The notes under the pieces were generated by a model that searched no databases, was not told where the DNA came from, and saw only the letters and a list, made by a program, of their open reading frames with translations. From positions 868,001 to 932,000 of the forward strand of contig NZ_CP022121.1 in the NCBI RefSeq assembly GCF_002224645.1: a DNA stretch of 64,000 nt. Direction: 5' to 3'. This document shows positions 44,701 through 54,152 of the stretch, in pieces (positions within the stretch are counted from its first letter, which is position 1; each line of letters starts with the position of its first letter). This stretch comes from Dehalobacterium formicoaceticum (GTDB lineage Bacteria; Bacillota; Dehalobacteriia; Dehalobacteriales; Dehalobacteriaceae). The translations under genes and the position numbers were made by a program.

Positions 44701-46877
44701 ATCTGCGGGATGAGGAGACCGGCGAGATCTGGACCATCACTCCCCAGCCCATTCGGGAAAAAGAAACTTATACCATCAGGCATGGCATTGGCTACAGCCA
44801 CTTTCATCATGACAGCCATGGGCTGGAACAGGAATTAATTCAGTTTGTTCCTACCCTTGATCCCATAAAAATCAATTTGATACGCATCAGGAACAAAGGA
44901 AAGGAACCCCGCACTCTAACCGGCACCTATTATTTAAAACCGGTATTAGGGGTCTCTGAACAAAATACACAACAATTTATCAAGGCAAATTACCATCAGG
45001 GACAGGAAATTCTGCTTCTCACGAACAGCTATCATCAGGATTTTCCCGGCCGAGTAGCTTTTGTCGCCTCCTCTTGCCCTGTGGCAAGCTTCACCACCAA
45101 TGAAGAAGAGTTTATCGGCGGCGGTGGGTCAGGGGGAACTCTTGCCTCTCCCGTTTCATTACAGAGGGAAAGCCTGTCCGGGTGTTTGATCTCGGGAGGC
45201 TATCCCTGTGCAGCCATGCAAGTGAAGATAGAACTTCCTCCCGGAGAGAGTAAGGAACTGGTTTTTCTCCTGGGTCAGGAAAAACAGGAAGAAAAGGCAA
45301 TGGCCATGGGAACCAAGTACCAAAATCTGAGTCAGGCTAAAAAAGCCTTGCAGGAAGCCCGGAGCTTCTGGCAGCAGAAAAGAAATATTCTGCAGGTGGA
45401 GACACCGGATCCCTCATTCAATATTATGGTGAATGATTGGTTGTTGTATCAGGTATTATCCTGCAGGATTTGGGGACGGTCTGCTTTCTATCAGTCAGGC
45501 GGAGCTTTTGGGTTTCGGGATCAGCTCCAGGATGCACTGAGTTTGATTTATATCGAACCGGAGCTGGTGAAAAAGCAAATCCTCCTTCATGCCGCCCATC
45601 AATTTGCGGAAGGGGATGTGCAGCATTGGTGGCATCCTGTGGCGGGGGATAAGGGTGTACGCACCAGGTTTTCCGATGATCTGCTCTGGCTGCCCTATGT
45701 GGTGGGGGAATATACCTTCAAGACGGGAGATTATGAGATCCTTAATATTCAGGTGCCCTTTCTTGAGGAGGAACCCTTAAAAGAAGGGGAAGCAGAGCGG
45801 TATGGAGTTCCAGCGGTTTCCCGGGAAACAGCTTCTCTCTATGAGCATTGCGTCCGGGCTCTTGAACGGGGACTGAAATTTGGCCCCCATGGACTTCCTT
45901 TGATGGGATCAGGAGACTGGAATGACGGCATGAGCTCCGTGGGGAGTAAAGGTCAGGGTGAAAGTGTTTGGCTGGGCTGGTTCATTTATTCAACCGTTGA
46001 GAAATTTCTTCCCCTTTGCCGTTTCATGGAGGATGAAGGTCGAGGCACCCAATACCGGGAAATCTGCCGGGAGATGATCGAAAACCTGGAGGAGCATGCC
46101 TGGGATGGCAGCTGGTATCGGCGAGCTTATTTTGATGATGGCCGTCCCCTGGGTTCAGCGGAGAACAGCGAATGCAAAATTGATTCTCTGGCCCAATCCT
46201 GGGCGGTGATCTCCGGAGCGGGGCGAAAGGCGCGGGTCATAGAGGCCATGTCTGCTCTGGAAAACTATTTAATTAAAGAGGAAGAAGGGATTATTCTCCT
46301 TCTAACCCCTCCTTTTGATGAAGGAGATTTGAATCCGGGATATATCAAGAGCTATGTGCCGGGAGTAAGGGAAAATGGCGGTCAGTATACCCATGCCGCC
46401 GTATGGGTAGTCATGGCCTATGCCCGTTTAGGGATGGGAGATCAAGCATGGGAACTGTATCAAATGATAAACCCCATTAATCACAGCAGGACCACTATTG
46501 AAACAGCCACCTATAAAGTGGAGCCTTATGTGATGGCGGCGGATGTCTATGCTGCACCGCCTCATGTAGGGAGAGGAGGATGGACCTGGTATACCGGGGC
46601 TGCTTCCTGGATGTATCAGGTTGGCATTGAAGAGCTTCTGGGATTTAAAAAACAGAAGAATCATCTTTATCTGGATCCTTGTATTCCCAGGGAATGGAAG
46701 GATTATAAAATCATGTACCGCTACGGCGAAACCCTTTATCAAATCCTGGTTAAGAATCCATTAGGACTGAATCAGGGAGTCAGGAGCATATACTTAGACG
46801 GAAAAGAGTTAAAAGACAAGTGTCTGGAGCTTATTGATGATCAGAAGGAACATTTGGTGGAAGTGGTACTGGGTTAG
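38718..46877 (+). CDS. Cyclic beta-1,2-glucan synthase-like enzyme (GT84/GH94)
   Basis: A 2,719-residue membrane enzyme with the NdvB/ChvB/Cgs plan. A TM helix (5-25) and a cytosolic region lead to paired TM helices (about 409-465). The glycosyltransferase domain has LDADTRLPLN (about 624) and MHRWVRGDWQLLSW (about 770), and more TM helices follow (807-855, 931-976). A glycoamylase-like domain has AYISSVDSGNFVGYL (about 1092). Two GT36/carbohydrate-binding modules lie near 1447 and 1919, and the GH94 phosphorylase domain has GSGDWNDGM (about 2396; Asp is the acid catalyst). ATG 38718 has AGGAGG six bases upstream. The product should be a beta-1,2-glucan; cyclisation is inferred. Confidence 0.9.
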   Translation: MIPLWSIILFLVLILIGFLALSRPFTPRDDQEQPSQDVILSLEDLEKHGAEIAKTHRISKNPGSSDCLLSKMSENFTFITHVYQMLNQDIKDKVPVPAAAEWLLDNFYLIEEQVQEIKLSLVREKCLKLNLLNSGILKGYPRVYGIALEMVSHSDGRIDEEMIKKFINSYQKQSILSMAELWALPLMLKIALIENIKNMCRQMAHTQMQWRKGEQMEPDYLPDLTSFITDYHTLKHDVFSLMEYLMKKRRREGLNATELYEYFEEFLDEFDFSLDEVIQEEHQRLAAQQMAMGNSISSIRLLLALNWKHVFEDLSVVEKLLREDPDGTYGRMDFSSRDYYRQQVEQMARSMKTSETNLVRKALELAQEEEAGSRGRHVGAFLVGAGQSVLKQKIRPGKKEPVQLSPLKEYLSWIFIVSSILVLAVLVYAYDHLSSWQPGLLILVGLTVLIPASDIAIHLVQRIITNRRQPSFLPKLSYDHGIPKEAATFIVMPTLLPDEARVDELVHQLEVHYLANREEHLYFALLGDYKDEGEKDLPGDQVIRQRAWKGIQELNDKYPGETEKFYLFLRERRYEPSEKRWMGWERKRGALVELNRLLTQGDPGSFEKNDALEKLPRVKYVITLDADTRLPLNTAKKLIGTISHPLHQPHFDQEKGLVTEGYGLIQPRISISLESANSTLFTRIFAGQGGIDPYTTGVSDVYQDFFGEGIFTGKGIYNLQVFQQALDGVIPDHTVLSHDLLEGCFLRVGLATDLELIDDYPARCHSFNKRMHRWVRGDWQLLSWLGKRSPLNPLSKWKIIDNLRRSLVAPFLLLLLTLGLTIFPGKGVFWLVSVALTIGFPLVMGLVDYILFKHYKTAWQKCHGNMVFGIKGVIYQTALNWMFLPQQAYLLGDAIVRTLYRVSISRKNMLQWVPAADAEKTTSNDVAGYYRNMIFAPLYGVFLLIIVLLVREENTFYALINGVIWGSAPFAAFYISKPDQKKERTLSSEAREQLRLWAKKTWNFYEDFSGQEDHFLPPDNFQEDPPNGVAHRTSPTNIGFLLLAILSARDFDFITTEQMAEKLKQTLNTIEKLKKWHGHLYNWYDTRTLEVLRPAYISSVDSGNFVGYLMTLKEGLKEYKVETSQEGTKWDEELGHLIRRIEKLINDTRFSPLYEANRQLFSLGYHVEEEKLTDSYYDLLASEARITSFLAIARGEVPAEHWFRLGKSLTMVDGYKGLVSWSGTMFEYFMPTLIMKNYPNTLLDETYRFVLQNQQKYGAKRQVPWGTSESGFYAFDMHLNYQYKAFGVPDLGLKRGLAKDMVVSPYSTFLALPFDAESAWENLKRLRDDLVEGPYGLYEAVDYTRERLHFGKKKGIVKSYMAHHQGMILVALNNYFHQNVMQRRFHGDPVVQAGELLLQEKIPFRVIITKEIKEQIEPFPKEDAAEQSFLPGNKENYAGEAAVHLLSNGHYSLLMEPQGRGYSWQDEVQMTRWRDRGSLTMSGFFIFVRDIQSQRAWSATNRPLSQVPEGYEVFFTPHKGEFIRNDGNITTHTEVTVSPEDDVEIREVTLANHGEESVLLDVTSYLEVVLTAHNTDVAHPVFSNLFIRTEFLSQYDSLIASRRPRESNQPVLWAFHTVGVEGDAIGDVQYETDRSKFIGRGRTIQDPYALDSGHPLSDTVGPVLDPILSLRCRVKIYPGKSVKVAFVLGKGADREQVIMLAEKYHDKSARTRAFELAWNRSQVEAGFLNLKPEEIKNYQKMLAHMVFISPLRKKHQELIGQNTKGQPGLWVYGISGDNPILLLTVKNQEEIRQVETMLKAHEYWRLKGFKVDLVLLNEEEGGYVQPVQEYILEAVQGCQAREVINCPGGVFVLKGSTLSREDRALLFNAGRLILAGNGGPISVQLEEEMPGLPLPKQKHFLKEKTEYPPQDQPLKQLLIYNGYGGFSGGGKEYLIRLKEGMQTPLPWSNVIANPRFGFLVTESGGGFTWAENSRENKLTPWSNDPVSDQPGEIIYLRDEETGEIWTITPQPIREKETYTIRHGIGYSHFHHDSHGLEQELIQFVPTLDPIKINLIRIRNKGKEPRTLTGTYYLKPVLGVSEQNTQQFIKANYHQGQEILLLTNSYHQDFPGRVAFVASSCPVASFTTNEEEFIGGGGSGGTLASPVSLQRESLSGCLISGGYPCAAMQVKIELPPGESKELVFLLGQEKQEEKAMAMGTKYQNLSQAKKALQEARSFWQQKRNILQVETPDPSFNIMVNDWLLYQVLSCRIWGRSAFYQSGGAFGFRDQLQDALSLIYIEPELVKKQILLHAAHQFAEGDVQHWWHPVAGDKGVRTRFSDDLLWLPYVVGEYTFKTGDYEILNIQVPFLEEEPLKEGEAERYGVPAVSRETASLYEHCVRALERGLKFGPHGLPLMGSGDWNDGMSSVGSKGQGESVWLGWFIYSTVEKFLPLCRFMEDEGRGTQYREICREMIENLEEHAWDGSWYRRAYFDDGRPLGSAENSECKIDSLAQSWAVISGAGRKARVIEAMSALENYLIKEEEGIILLLTPPFDEGDLNPGYIKSYVPGVRENGGQYTHAAVWVVMAYARLGMGDQAWELYQMINPINHSRTTIETATYKVEPYVMAADVYAAPPHVGRGGWTWYTGAASWMYQVGIEELLGFKKQKNHLYLDPCIPREWKDYKIMYRYGETLYQILVKNPLGLNQGVRSIYLDGKELKDKCLELIDDQKEHLVEVVLG

Positions 46878-46926
46878 GGTTTGCATCGGCTGGTTAAAAA
46901 ACAATTCATAGTTTTTTAATGGAATA

Positions 46927-46965
46927 TGGTATAATAAGCGGGAACCTTAAAAGGTTTCCGCTTTC
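46927..46965 (+). other. Extended -10-like box running into a hairpin after the glucan synthase gene
   Basis: TGGTATAAT (46927-46935) is followed at once by AAGCGGGAACCTT pairing with AAGGTTTCCGCTT (one G-U pair) and a T-rich tail. The hairpin probably terminates the 8-kb gene; the promoter-like box may be chance. Confidence 0.55.
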
Positions 46966-47212
46966 ATTTTCTTTATTTTGCTTCGCTGTATTAAGAATAA
47001 CAGAAGAAGCACTTTTTTCTGAAAAAATCAAATTTTATTATAAATATTCATGATTGTCAACCTGACACTTATTAGTCCTTTCTAACGGCCCAAAGTTTAC
47101 CGTTGAGAAAGCGAATTTTATTATGTTAAACTTAGTTGTTTCCGGAAAAATTATTGCAAGTTTTTCATCGGAATTATTGTATTTTATTATGATAGGTAGA
47201 GGATGTGGTTTC

Positions 47213-47790
47213 GTGAACCGCCTGCAAGATGAGGAGCTGGTGGTGCTTTGCCTACAGGGAAACAGGGATGCCTTTGCGGAACTGGTCAAAAGATATGAAC
47301 GGCAGATTTATAGCCTGGCGTATCGGTTAACAAATAATTATCATGATGCCATTGATTTGTCTCAAGAGGTATTTTTGCATTTGTATCGGGTTTTAGACAA
47401 ATTTGATGGTGAACGGAAATTTTTTCCTTGGATGTATCGCATTGCTACTAATGTTTGCTATAACGCTTTGAAAAAAAAGCCCAAAGAATCCACTACTTTA
47501 GACCAAGTGATGGAATTTATCTCCGACGACAAGTCTCAACCGGAGATTACTTTCGAAAAAAAGAGGTTCAGGAAACGGTGCAGAAAGCCATTGCAGAACT
47601 GCCCGAAAACTTTCGGGTACCCGTGGTGTTAAAGTATTTGGAGGATCTATCCTATCAGCAAATTTCGGAAGTTATGGAGCTTCCCGTATCCACCATAGAA
47701 ACCAGGCTTTATCGCGGCAGGATTATGTTACAAAAGAAATTAAAGTTCATATTAGAAAGGGGGGCAAAAAGTGGAATGTCAAGTGGCTAA
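47213..47790 (+). pseudogene. ECF sigma factor with a -1 frameshift between regions 2 and 4
   Basis: An ECF (SigW-like) sigma-70 factor in two frames. The first frame (GTG 47213 with AGAGGATG upstream, to 47632) has region 2: YRLTNNYHDAIDLSQEVFLHLYR and FPWMYRIATNVCYNALK. The second (about 47563-47790) has region 4: AIAELPENFRVPVVLKYLEDLSYQQISEVME and STIETRLYRGR. The break is at A7 (47556-47562), in the heptamer A_AAA_AAG. A -1 shift there joins FEKK to EVQETVQKAIAEL without loss. Either one A is missing (sequence error or mutation) or expression uses programmed frameshifting. The anti-sigma gene overlaps the 3' end by 20 bases. Confidence 0.85.
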
Positions 47791-49150
47791 ATTAAAAATC
47801 TTTTCTTTCCTGGATCAGGAGCTTTCTACTCAGGAAGAAGAAGCACTGTTTGAACACTTGGCTCAGTGTCCGGAGTGCAGCCTTGAGTTTGACAATTTGG
47901 AAGCAACCCATCATTTAATACAGCAGGCCTTGATTCCGGTAGTACCACCCCCTGATTTGACGGAACGGATTATGGCTCAGATTCCCTTAACCGCTGAGCC
48001 GAGGCACACACCATCCGTCTCCCGGGAAACGGTCGGAAAAAGCTATTTATCCTGGCTGCTGCAAAAGGGGAAAGAACTTTGGGGCAAAGGTCAATTCCGT
48101 GTGGCCTTTGTTACTGTGGGTATTTTTGCTTTATTTGCGGCGACGGGTATCATAGATACTTTTCTACAGCAAGTACCTTTAAAACTAAATCCGGAGCATG
48201 ATATTGCCCAGGTGGAACCCGGGAATCAGGGTCAGGTTAAACCTGGAAATCAAGAAGACCCCGGGAGTCAGGATGAACCTGTGACTGATCCTGAATCAGA
48301 AGTAAAAGAACCGATTCCTCAGGATGGACCTTCATCCAAGGAGCAAGGTACTCCGGAACCAGCACCGCCGGATAATGAACCTAAGCAAAGAAAAGACCAG
48401 GATAAAGCATCGGCAAAAGAGGAGACGACAACTAAAATCCCTCAGCAGCCGGCAAAGGTGGTTCCCGATCAGAAGACCAATTTAGTGGAATTACCCAAAG
48501 CCTCCGCTGTGGAAGAACAGCAGGTCACAGCGATTGAGGTAAAACCATTATTGGAAGGAAATACCCAAAGGGTATCCCATCCTGTATTATCAAAAGACGG
48601 TAGTTCTATTCACTATCTTTATGATAATGCCGGGGTGGAAGAGGAATGGGAAATTTCTCTGGCTTCGGGTGCCGTACCCCAAAAGGCGGAATCCCTTTTG
48701 ATCCAGAATGGGGAGAATAAGGATCAAGGAGGTCAAATTCCCCAATGGATCAATGAATTGGCAATGGTCCAGGAAGCTAAATCAAAAAAGGTAACATGGT
48801 CTCCGGATAAAAGGCAAGTAGCAGTCAATCTTGATTCTCCGGGCACAGATTACGATGGCTTATGGATCGGAGAGGCTGATGGCTCCATGATGACTCATGT
48901 CACAGATGAAGGGGGCGGAGCCCATTTGGTTTGGTCCCCCAACTCCTCAAAAATTGCCTTTACGGACAGGGCAAAACATCTTTCTGTCTTATATTTAAAG
49001 GAAAATCTTTTAATTCAATTAACAGGTGCCGGTGAAAGCTGGCGCAATCTTAACCATCTTTTCTGGATACCGGGCGGGCGGGAGCTGATTTTTGAAGGAC
49101 AAAGAGCAGCAGATCAGGCACCGGGGATTTTCCGGGTAACCTTGCCCTAA
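47771..49150 (+). CDS. Zinc-finger anti-sigma factor with C-terminal propeller-like domain
   Basis: A 459-residue single-pass membrane protein. The N-terminal anti-sigma (ZAS) domain has HLAQCPECSLEF, the HxxxCxxC zinc motif, and LTERIMAQIP. A membrane helix lies at about residues 110-132. Outside are a Gln/Pro/Glu-rich low-complexity stalk (140-240) and a domain with repeated blades (SKDGSSIHYLYD, TWSPDKRQVAVNLD, VWSPNSSKIAFTD) as in TolB/WD40-like propellers. The GTG start overlaps the sigma gene and is probably coupled to it. It should hold the ECF sigma at the membrane and sense an outside signal through the propeller, which is inference. Confidence 0.88.
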   Translation: MECQVAKLKIFSFLDQELSTQEEEALFEHLAQCPECSLEFDNLEATHHLIQQALIPVVPPPDLTERIMAQIPLTAEPRHTPSVSRETVGKSYLSWLLQKGKELWGKGQFRVAFVTVGIFALFAATGIIDTFLQQVPLKLNPEHDIAQVEPGNQGQVKPGNQEDPGSQDEPVTDPESEVKEPIPQDGPSSKEQGTPEPAPPDNEPKQRKDQDKASAKEETTTKIPQQPAKVVPDQKTNLVELPKASAVEEQQVTAIEVKPLLEGNTQRVSHPVLSKDGSSIHYLYDNAGVEEEWEISLASGAVPQKAESLLIQNGENKDQGGQIPQWINELAMVQEAKSKKVTWSPDKRQVAVNLDSPGTDYDGLWIGEADGSMMTHVTDEGGGAHLVWSPNSSKIAFTDRAKHLSVLYLKENLLIQLTGAGESWRNLNHLFWIPGGRELIFEGQRAADQAPGIFRVTLP

Positions 49151-49260
49151 ATTGGCATGGAAACAAATGATGAGCGGGAACGGTTTTTGTTTAGCAAAGC
49201 GTTAAGCAATGCTGCAGCAAAAAGTTGTTCCTGCTTTTTCATATTTTTTTAAAAAATCTT
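49151..49260 (+). terminator. Long stem terminator after the anti-sigma gene
   Basis: AGCGGGAAC (49173-49181) and GTTCCTGCT (49227-49235) form the base of a stem extended by TTTTTG/CAAAAA inside, followed by TTTTC and a T7 run. It has a larger loop than usual, with a further small AGC/GCT hairpin. Confidence 0.65.
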
Positions 49261-49270
49261 ATGGGTGGCA

Positions 49271-49328
49271 AATATAAGTGCAACTAAGACTTTTCCGGCC
49301 CTTGGCTTAGTGGATGACAGGTTTTCTC
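49271..49328 (-). repeat. Dispersed repeat, copy C (diverged)
   Basis: ATATAAGTGCAACTAAGACTT followed by a CTTGG arm and CAGGTTTTC matches copies A and B in order. Confidence 0.6.
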
Positions 49329-49391
49329 ATAAAACAATTTGTCTTTGTCCATAAAATTTGCTAATATAAGTTAGGTTGTTTTAAATTTCCC

Positions 49392-49568
49392 TATTTTCGA
49401 ACAGCTATGATGCTGATTAGCCCGATAACTAACTGCCACTAATATTCCCGCTTTTGTAAGCGATGGGATAAGTGGCACTAAGTTCCTGGATAACGATTTC
49501 TAAGCATCAGATAGGGTAAAAACTCCACCTGATGCTAAGAACTCTGTTTATGTAATAATTCGAAAATA
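49392..49568. other. Multi-hairpin block bounded by 10-bp inverted repeats, upstream of argS
   Basis: TATTTTCGAA (49392-49401) and TTCGAAAATA (49559-49568) close a block with three internal hairpins. These are CAGC/GCTG (49402-49415); AACTAACTGCCACT with AGTGGCACTAAGTT (49427-49484, two mismatches), with an inner CGCTT/AAGCG; and TTCTAAGCATCAG with CTGATGCTAAGAA (49498-49541, one mismatch). It could be a structured leader RNA or a small non-autonomous mobile element. It lacks the T-box AGGGTGGxACCGCG sequence. No gene is present in the 464-base gap. Confidence 0.65.
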
Positions 49569-49614
49569 TGACAAGATATTTAATAAAATCAAGGTTTAAT
49601 GGAGGAATTTTTCA

Positions 49615-51297
49615 ATGAGTATGGTTAAAAACATTGAAAATCGGATAAAAGCAGCCCTTGAAAAGGCGGCGACTGAGGCCAGGGAGGCCGGGGAATTTAC
49701 CTTTATATCTCTGCCGGAATACGTGCTGGAGGTGCCCCGGGAAAAAGCCCATGGGGACTTTGCCTCTAATATTGCCATGTTATTGGCTAAGGAAGCCAAG
49801 ATGGCGCCGCGAAAAATTGCTGAAATCATTGAGAAATACATAAATACCCAGCATACCTGGATCGAGAAAATAGAAATAGCCAGTCCGGGCTTTATTAATT
49901 TTTATCTGAATCATGCCTGGGTTTATGAGGTTTTACCTTTCGTAATTGAACAAGGGGATTATTATGGCCGTTCCCATTTTGGAAATGGCAAAAAGGTACA
50001 GGTAGAGTTTGTCAGTGCCAATCCCACTGGGGTCTTACATATGGGAAACGCCCGGGGTGCTGCCCTGGGAGACACCTTAGCCAGTGTTTTAGAGGCGGCG
50101 GGTTTTGATGTTTCCCGAGAATTTTATATTAATGACGCCGGCAATCAAATTGAAAAATTTGCCTATTCTCTGGAAGCCCGCTATCTTCAATTATTAGGTC
50201 AGGAGGTATCCTTTCCCGAGGATGGTTATCATGGGCAGGATATCATTGATACTATGCAAACCCTGGTTGATGAAAAGGGTGATAAATATCTGACCATGGA
50301 TGAGGCCCTGCGCCGGGAATTGTTGGTCAAATATGCCCTTGAGGTCAAGATTGATAACATTCGCAAGACGCTGGAGGAATTTGGGGTTTATTATGATGTC
50401 TGGTTCAGCGAGCAGGCCCTTCATGACAGCGGGGAGGTAGCTGATACCATTGCATTCTTAAAAGATAACGGATATATTTACGAGAAAGAAGGGGCATTGT
50501 GGTTTGAGACCACCAAATTCGGCGATGAAAAAGATGAGGTGGTGGTAAGAGGGAACGGAATTCCTACTTATTTTGCCGCCGATATTGCCTATCATAAAAA
50601 TAAATTCCAGCGTGGTTTTGAGCGGGTAATTAATATTTGGGGTGCCGATCACCATGGACATGTGGCTCGCATGAAGGGTGCGATGGAGGCTTTAGGCTAT
50701 GATCCGGAACAATTGACGGTGATTTTGATGCAGTTGGTTCGTTTGTTCCGGGGGGGTGAGATCTTACGGATGTCTAAGCGCACGGGCACCTATGTCACCT
50801 TAAATGAACTGATGGAAGAAGTGGGTCGGGATGCAGCTCGATATTTCTTTGTCATGCGCAGTCCCGACAGCCAGATGGATTTTGATTTGGATCTGGCAAA
50901 ATCGCAATCGGCAGATAACCCGGTTTTTTATGTGCAGTATGCCCATGCCCGTATTTGCAGTATTTTACGCCAGGCGGCAGAGATGGGTTATCAGCTGCCC
51001 CAGGTATCTCTGGAAGAATGTCATGTACTTGCTCATCCCTCAGAGATTACTTTGATCCGAAAAATTGCCGATCTTCCTGATGAAATTATTTCGGCAGCTG
51101 AGAATTTAGCCCCTCATCGATTGACCACCTATGCCCATGATTTGGCCGGTCTTTTCCACGGCTTTTATACCAATTGCCGGGTTTTGACGGATGAAACGGA
51201 ATTAAGAAATGCCCGGCTGCTTTTAACAAAAGCCACAGGAATTTGTATTAAAAATGTGTTGCATTTAATCGGGGTTTCAGCACCGGAAAAGATGTAA
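49615..51297 (+). CDS. argS: Arginyl-tRNA synthetase
   Basis: A 560-residue class I synthetase. VSANPTGVLHMGNARGAALGD contains the HIGH motif as HMGN, MSKRTGTYVTL is the KMSKS-like loop (here with MSKR, as usual for ArgRS), and the N-terminal additional domain binds the tRNA D-loop. The C-terminal DALR anticodon domain includes YAHARICSILRQA. ATG 49615 has GGAGG nine bases upstream. The usual T-box leader is not recognisable before it. Confidence 0.96.
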   Translation: MSMVKNIENRIKAALEKAATEAREAGEFTFISLPEYVLEVPREKAHGDFASNIAMLLAKEAKMAPRKIAEIIEKYINTQHTWIEKIEIASPGFINFYLNHAWVYEVLPFVIEQGDYYGRSHFGNGKKVQVEFVSANPTGVLHMGNARGAALGDTLASVLEAAGFDVSREFYINDAGNQIEKFAYSLEARYLQLLGQEVSFPEDGYHGQDIIDTMQTLVDEKGDKYLTMDEALRRELLVKYALEVKIDNIRKTLEEFGVYYDVWFSEQALHDSGEVADTIAFLKDNGYIYEKEGALWFETTKFGDEKDEVVVRGNGIPTYFAADIAYHKNKFQRGFERVINIWGADHHGHVARMKGAMEALGYDPEQLTVILMQLVRLFRGGEILRMSKRTGTYVTLNELMEEVGRDAARYFFVMRSPDSQMDFDLDLAKSQSADNPVFYVQYAHARICSILRQAAEMGYQLPQVSLEECHVLAHPSEITLIRKIADLPDEIISAAENLAPHRLTTYAHDLAGLFHGFYTNCRVLTDETELRNARLLLTKATGICIKNVLHLIGVSAPEKM

Positions 51298-51339
51298 ATG
51301 GTGATTGACAGCCTTTCGACAAAAGGGATAAAATAATGA

Positions 51340-52984
<1,645 letters not shown>

Positions 52985-52986
<2 letters not shown>

Positions 52987-53008
52987 AAGCGCATTGCGCT
53001 TTTTTTCT
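52985..53008 (+). terminator. Intrinsic terminator after pyrG
   Basis: AAAAGCGC and GCGCTTTT pair around ATT and run into a T tract. Confidence 0.85.
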
Positions 53009-53051
53009 ATCATCAAGATGATGAAGGTAAAGATGAAGGAGGAAATAATCG

Positions 53052-54133
53052 GTGAGTTTTCAGGCACGTTTAATGGATATATCCGAAAAAGAAAAGTTTA
53101 ATAAATTTATTGAATCATCCCCGAAGGGTCATGTGCTTCAGACCTGGGAATGGGGGATTTGAAAGCAAAAACAGGTTGGATGCCCCTGAGGCTGCTGGTG
53201 GAACAGGACGGGGTGCCGGCAGGGGCAATTTCTATCCTGAAAAGAAGGATTCCTGTCCTGAATAAATATATTTTTTATGCACCCCGCGGGCCGGTGTTGG
53301 ATATTTCGGTTCCGGGATTGTTTTCTTTTTTGTTGGCGGAAGTTAAAAAATTAGCTCAAAAACACCAGGCCATCTTTCTGAAAGTTGATCCGGATGTTCC
53401 GGCAGAAAATACACTTTGGCAGGAAGCTTTTAAAAGAGAAGGCTTTCGCAGCGCAGAAACGGGGGAAGGGTTTGACGGTGTGCAGCCGAAGTTTGTTTTT
53501 CGTCTGGATATTTCCCCGGATGAGGAAGAACTGATGGCGAACTTTCACCAGAAAACCCGCTATAATATTCGCCTGTCTGCTCGAAAAGGAGTTCAGATTA
53601 TCGATCATGGAACAAAAGAAGATCTGCCGGTTTTTTATGAAGTGTTAAAGGAGACCTGTGCCCGTGATCAGTTTTTAGTGCGCTCTTATCAATATTTCGA
53701 AGATTTATTTGAAATTTTATCTCCTCCCGGATATGCCCGGCTTTTTTTAGCTAAATTGGATGATCAGATTATTGCCGGAACCATATTGTTAAAAATCGGT
53801 GACAAAGCCTGGTATCTTTATGGTGCTTCCAGTAATGCTGCCCGCAATACCATGCCTAATTATTTGATCCAGTGGGAAATGATCAAGTGGTCAAAAGCTC
53901 AGGGCAGTAACCTTTATGATTTTAGAGGGGTACCGGGAAATCTCACAGAGGACAACCCTCTCTATGGTCTTTTTCGCTTTAAAAAAGGATTCAATGGAGA
54001 ATACACGGAATTTATGGGAGAATATGATCTGGTGTATCAGCCATTCTTTTATTGGCTGTATCAGACCATGGAACCTGTTTATTATAAAGGTGTGCGGAAA
54101 ATAATTGCCCTTAAGAAAAAACTCAAAAAATAG
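53052..54133 (+). pseudogene. FemAB-family peptidoglycan bridge aminoacyltransferase, frameshifted near the N-terminus
   Basis: A GNAT-fold transferase (FemXAB-like) that adds amino acids from aminoacyl-tRNA to the lipid II stem peptide. GTG 53052 (AAGGAGG ten bases before) opens SFQARLMDISEKEKFNKFIE, then HVLQTWEWG and a stop. The -1 frame from 53150 continues DLKAKTGWMPLRLLVE to the end, with PKFVFRLDIS, KTRYNIRLSARKGV and YDFRGVPG typical of the family. The shift is at G5 (53152-53156); one more G would restore about 361 residues. Either an error, a recent mutation, or translation from ATG 53150. alr follows after 19 bases. Confidence 0.82.
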
Positions 54134-54152
54134 TTGAGGAGGGGGGAACCTG

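Noticed and set aside
47123-47212. N-terminal extension of the sigma factor from ATG 47123
   Set aside because: The added 30 residues are hydrophobic and unlike sigma factors, with no SD; GTG 47213 fits the family start.
49151-49614. T-box leader before argS
   Set aside because: Strong hairpins exist but the conserved AGGGTGGxACCGCG sequence and a terminator next to it are not present.
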